From assembly GCA_050249455.1 (NCBI GenBank), contig JBFWQM010000273.1:1-6537 (forward strand): 6,537 nucleotides of DNA, given 5' to 3'. The notes beneath the pieces were generated by a model, which ran no database searches, had not been told where the DNA came from, and saw only the letters and a list, made by a program, of their open reading frames with translations. This stretch comes from JBFWQM01 sp050249455. GTDB taxonomy: Bacteria; Pseudomonadota; Alphaproteobacteria; MPNO01; VGEU01. This document shows, one piece after another, positions 4,998 through 6,537 of the stretch. Position 1 is the stretch's first letter; each line of letters begins with the position of its first letter. A program made the position numbers and the translations under genes.

Positions 4998-6185
4998 CTA
5001 CCGCCGCCTCCGCTCCATCGACATGAACGCGATCGGCGTGACGAACAGGTAGCAGGCGGCCGAGATCCAGAACACCGACGCCGGCGAGCCGTGGTCCATC
5101 AGCGTGCCGTAGACCACCGGCATCACCGCCTGGCCGACCGTGAAGCCGGTGGTGACGAATGCGAACACGGTGCCGACCAGGTGGTCGGGCGCGATCTCGC
5201 GGATCATCACGTCGCGCACCGGGTTGACGAAGCCGCGCAGGAAGCCCACCAGGCCAAGCAGGCCCATCACCGCCCACACCGGCACCATCGCGCTGCCGAC
5301 GATCACCGTCATGATCGAGCAGCCGATGAAGGCGACCACCAGCACCAGGTCGTGGCGCCCCTTCTTGTCGGCGTAGTGGCCGCCGAACAGCACGCCGACC
5401 GAGGTCATCACCTGGAACGCCGTCAGCACCGAGGCGGCGAATGCCACCGGCGCGCCGTAGAGGTCGACCAGCGCCACCACCGAGAACGCCTGGATGCCGA
5501 CGCCGGCCGAGGCGAGCACGATGTAGAACAGGAAGAACAGCATCACGGGGCGCGACAGCAGGAACCGCCAGCCGGCCGCCTCGGGCTCCTTCTTCCGTGC
5601 GGCGTTGTCCTGCAGGGTGCCGCCCATCAGCGCGATCGCCAGCGCCACCGCGATGCCGACCAGGCCGGCGACGATCAGCGCGCCGCGCCAGTCCATCGCC
5701 CAGGCGAGGAACAGGATAGTCGGCGGCGCCACCGCGAATCCGGTCGTGCCGCCCAGCGTGTGGATCGAGAACGCCCGGCCCAGCCGCCGCTTCTCCACCG
5801 AGGCGGCGAGGATCACGTAGTCCGCGGGGTGGAACACGCTGTTGCCGACGCCGGCGATGGCGAACGCGGCGAGCAAATGCCACGGCTCGGTCGCGAAGCC
5901 GGCCAGCGCGATCCCGAGCGCCATGATCGCCAGCCCGCCGGCCAGCACCAGCCGCGCGCCGACCCGGTCGACCAGCGCGCCGACGGGGGTCTGCAGCACG
6001 CCGGTGGCAATCGCGTTGACGGTGAGCGCGAGGCCGAGCTCGGCATAGCTCATGCCGAGCTCGCCCTTGAGCAGCGGGAACAGCGGCGGCAGCGCCAGCA
6101 CGTAGAAATGGCTCAGCCCGTGGGCGACCGCGATGGTCCCGATCGCCTGGACCTGCCGCCCCGCCGTCAACGCCGTCGCCGCCAT
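4998..6185 (-). CDS. Major facilitator superfamily (MFS) transporter, 12 TM
   Basis: This 395-residue inner-membrane protein is a 12-helix secondary transporter. Hydrophobic segments run through its whole length. Each half has a form of the MFS loop 2-3 motif: GALVDRVGAR (69-78) in the first half and GGHYADKKGR (268-277) in the second. A charged central loop lies at about 188-208 and the protein ends in a short cytoplasmic MERRRR tail. HGLSHFYVLALPPLFPLL (22-39) and NSVFHPADY (115-123) recall the fosmidomycin-resistance-like group of MFS proteins, so a drug or organic-anion antiporter/symporter is plausible. Substrate and direction are unknown. The ATG start has AGGGG 9 nt upstream (plus-strand 6195-6199). 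It converges on the acyl-CoA dehydrogenase and diverges from the ABC gene. It could import the acid or export an intermediate of the adjoining catabolic genes, but it is not co-transcribed with them. No convincing promoter was found. Confidence 0.9.
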   Translation of the reverse strand: MAATALTAGRQVQAIGTIAVAHGLSHFYVLALPPLFPLLKGELGMSYAELGLALTVNAIATGVLQTPVGALVDRVGARLVLAGGLAIMALGIALAGFATEPWHLLAAFAIAGVGNSVFHPADYVILAASVEKRRLGRAFSIHTLGGTTGFAVAPPTILFLAWAMDWRGALIVAGLVGIAVALAIALMGGTLQDNAARKKEPEAAGWRFLLSRPVMLFFLFYIVLASAGVGIQAFSVVALVDLYGAPVAFAASVLTAFQVMTSVGVLFGGHYADKKGRHDLVLVVAFIGCSIMTVIVGSAMVPVWAVMGLLGLVGFLRGFVNPVRDVMIREIAPDHLVGTVFAFVTTGFTVGQAVMPVVYGTLMDHGSPASVFWISAACYLFVTPIAFMSMERRRR

Positions 6186-6248
6186 ACGCGCAAGCCCCTA
6201 TGTTTTAGGCGGCGCAGTTTGCACCGGCGGATCGGGTTGCGCCAGTCA

Positions 6249-6260
6249 TCCGGGCCCGGA
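6249..6260. repeat. 12-bp perfect palindrome in the transporter/ABC divergent gap
   Basis: TCCGGGCCCGGA is a perfect palindrome lying 64 nt upstream of the MFS start and just left of the G/C-tract repeat. It could be an operator or the outer edge of the repeat element. A palindrome of this composition can also arise by chance in such GC-rich DNA. Confidence 0.4.
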
Positions 6261-6268
6261 AGCGCCCA

Positions 6269-6313
6269 CTCCCCCACCCCCCTCCCACGAGGGGAGGGGG
6301 TTGGGGGAGGGGG
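6269..6313. repeat. Third copy of the G/C-tract palindromic repeat, with G-quadruplex motif
   Basis: The left half (about 6269-6286) and the right half (about 6291-6309) are near-complementary around acga, the same core as the units at 66-146. The plus strand at 6291-6313 reads GGGG-a-GGGGG-tt-GGGGG-a-GGGGG: four G-runs with 1- to 2-nt loops, which meets the usual G-quadruplex pattern. The flank GGCCTCTC that follows is shared with the copy at 145-151. It ends 30-45 nt before the candidate ABC start codons, so it lies in or just upstream of that gene's leader. Confidence 0.8.
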
Positions 6314-6342
6314 CCTCTCAACCTGGAACCGCCAGCCGTTTC

Positions 6343-6537
6343 ATGCCACACACCCTCATGTTCACCCTGAACGCCGTCACCAAGCGCTATGCCGGCCGCG
6401 CCGCGGTGGCAGACATCGACCTCGACATCGCGACCGGCCGCACCACCGTGCTGATCGGCCCGTCCGGCTGCGGCAAGTCGACGGTGCTGCGGCTCCTGAT
6501 CGGCCTGGTGGTGCCGGAGGAAGGGGCGGTGCGGTTC
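6343..6537 (+). CDS. ABC transporter ATP-binding protein (partial, runs off right edge)
   Basis: Sixty-five codons are visible. The protein begins MPHTLMFTLNAVTKRY, or MFTLNAVTKRY if the in-frame ATG at 6358 is used. Walker A is GPSGCGKST, starting 34 residues after the ATG at 6358, and a TVLRLLIGLVVPEEGAVRF-like stretch follows, typical of an importer-type nucleotide-binding subunit that hydrolyses ATP to drive transport. The 6358 start fits the common family opening (Met, then V-x-K-x-Y), while 6343 gives the longest frame. Neither has a good Shine-Dalgarno sequence (only GGAA at 6325-6328), so the start is unresolved. Q-loop, signature motif and Walker B lie beyond the window. The wording around Walker A and GLVVPEEG is reminiscent of osmoprotectant, amino-acid or similar small-molecule importers, but the substrate cannot be assigned. 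Confidence 0.85.
   Translation, partial: MPHTLMFTLNAVTKRYAGRAAVADIDLDIATGRTTVLIGPSGCGKSTVLRLLIGLVVPEEGAVRF

Noticed and set aside
3730..5052. A 440-codon plus-strand frame overlapping the acyl-CoA dehydrogenase
   Set aside because: It is Arg/Pro/Gly-rich shifted-frame sequence; the other frame carries all family motifs.
4927..5883. A 318-codon minus-strand frame overlapping the MFS gene
   Set aside because: It is an Arg/Gly-rich alternative frame with no membrane segments; the MFS frame has both loop 2-3 motifs and 12 helices.

Overview
The window is very G+C-rich DNA with strong G/C preference at third codon positions. The gene content is catabolic and transport-related and every gene is of bacterial type. 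Together with G/C-rich palindromic repeats between the genes, this suggests a high-GC Proteobacterium, most likely an alphaproteobacterium of soil or water. The taxonomic call is inference; no rRNA, tRNA or other marker gene is present.

Layout. On the minus strand, reading right to left, come a GMC-family flavin oxidoreductase (3661-1964), a UbiD-family prenyl-FMN decarboxylase (1783-179) and the first 12 codons of a further gene (37-1) that resemble the N-terminus of the fumarylacetoacetate hydrolase (FAH) family. Divergent from the GMC gene, an acyl-CoA dehydrogenase runs on the plus strand (3785-4930). It converges on a minus-strand 12-TM major facilitator transporter (6185-4998). Beyond that, the start of an ABC-transporter ATPase on the plus strand (from 6343 or 6358) runs off the right edge.

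How the genes may work together (inference). A GMC alcohol dehydrogenase/oxidase, an acyl-CoA dehydrogenase, a UbiD (de)carboxylase and an FAH-fold hydrolase or decarboxylase, beside a transporter, look like parts of a catabolic route for an aromatic or unsaturated carboxylic acid. The substrate cannot be read from the sequence. No ubiX-type prenyltransferase is in view, so prenyl-FMN would have to be supplied from elsewhere.

Between the genes. Four of the five intergenic gaps hold a strong hairpin or palindrome: a G/C-tract repeat pair at 66-146, with a related third copy at 6269-6313; a long inverted repeat at 1871-1951; and a perfect 10-bp stem at 4953-4977 midway between convergent genes. 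They look like dispersed palindromic (REP-like) elements rather than classical terminators, since none is followed by a T-run. The fifth gap, the divergent GMC/acyl-CoA dehydrogenase promoter region, has an operator-like dyad at 3719-3741. No insertion sequence, CRISPR array, RNA gene or prophage gene was seen. The most interesting items are the uncharacterised UbiD-centred gene set with its non-canonical active-site motif, and the G-quadruplex-capable repeat family.
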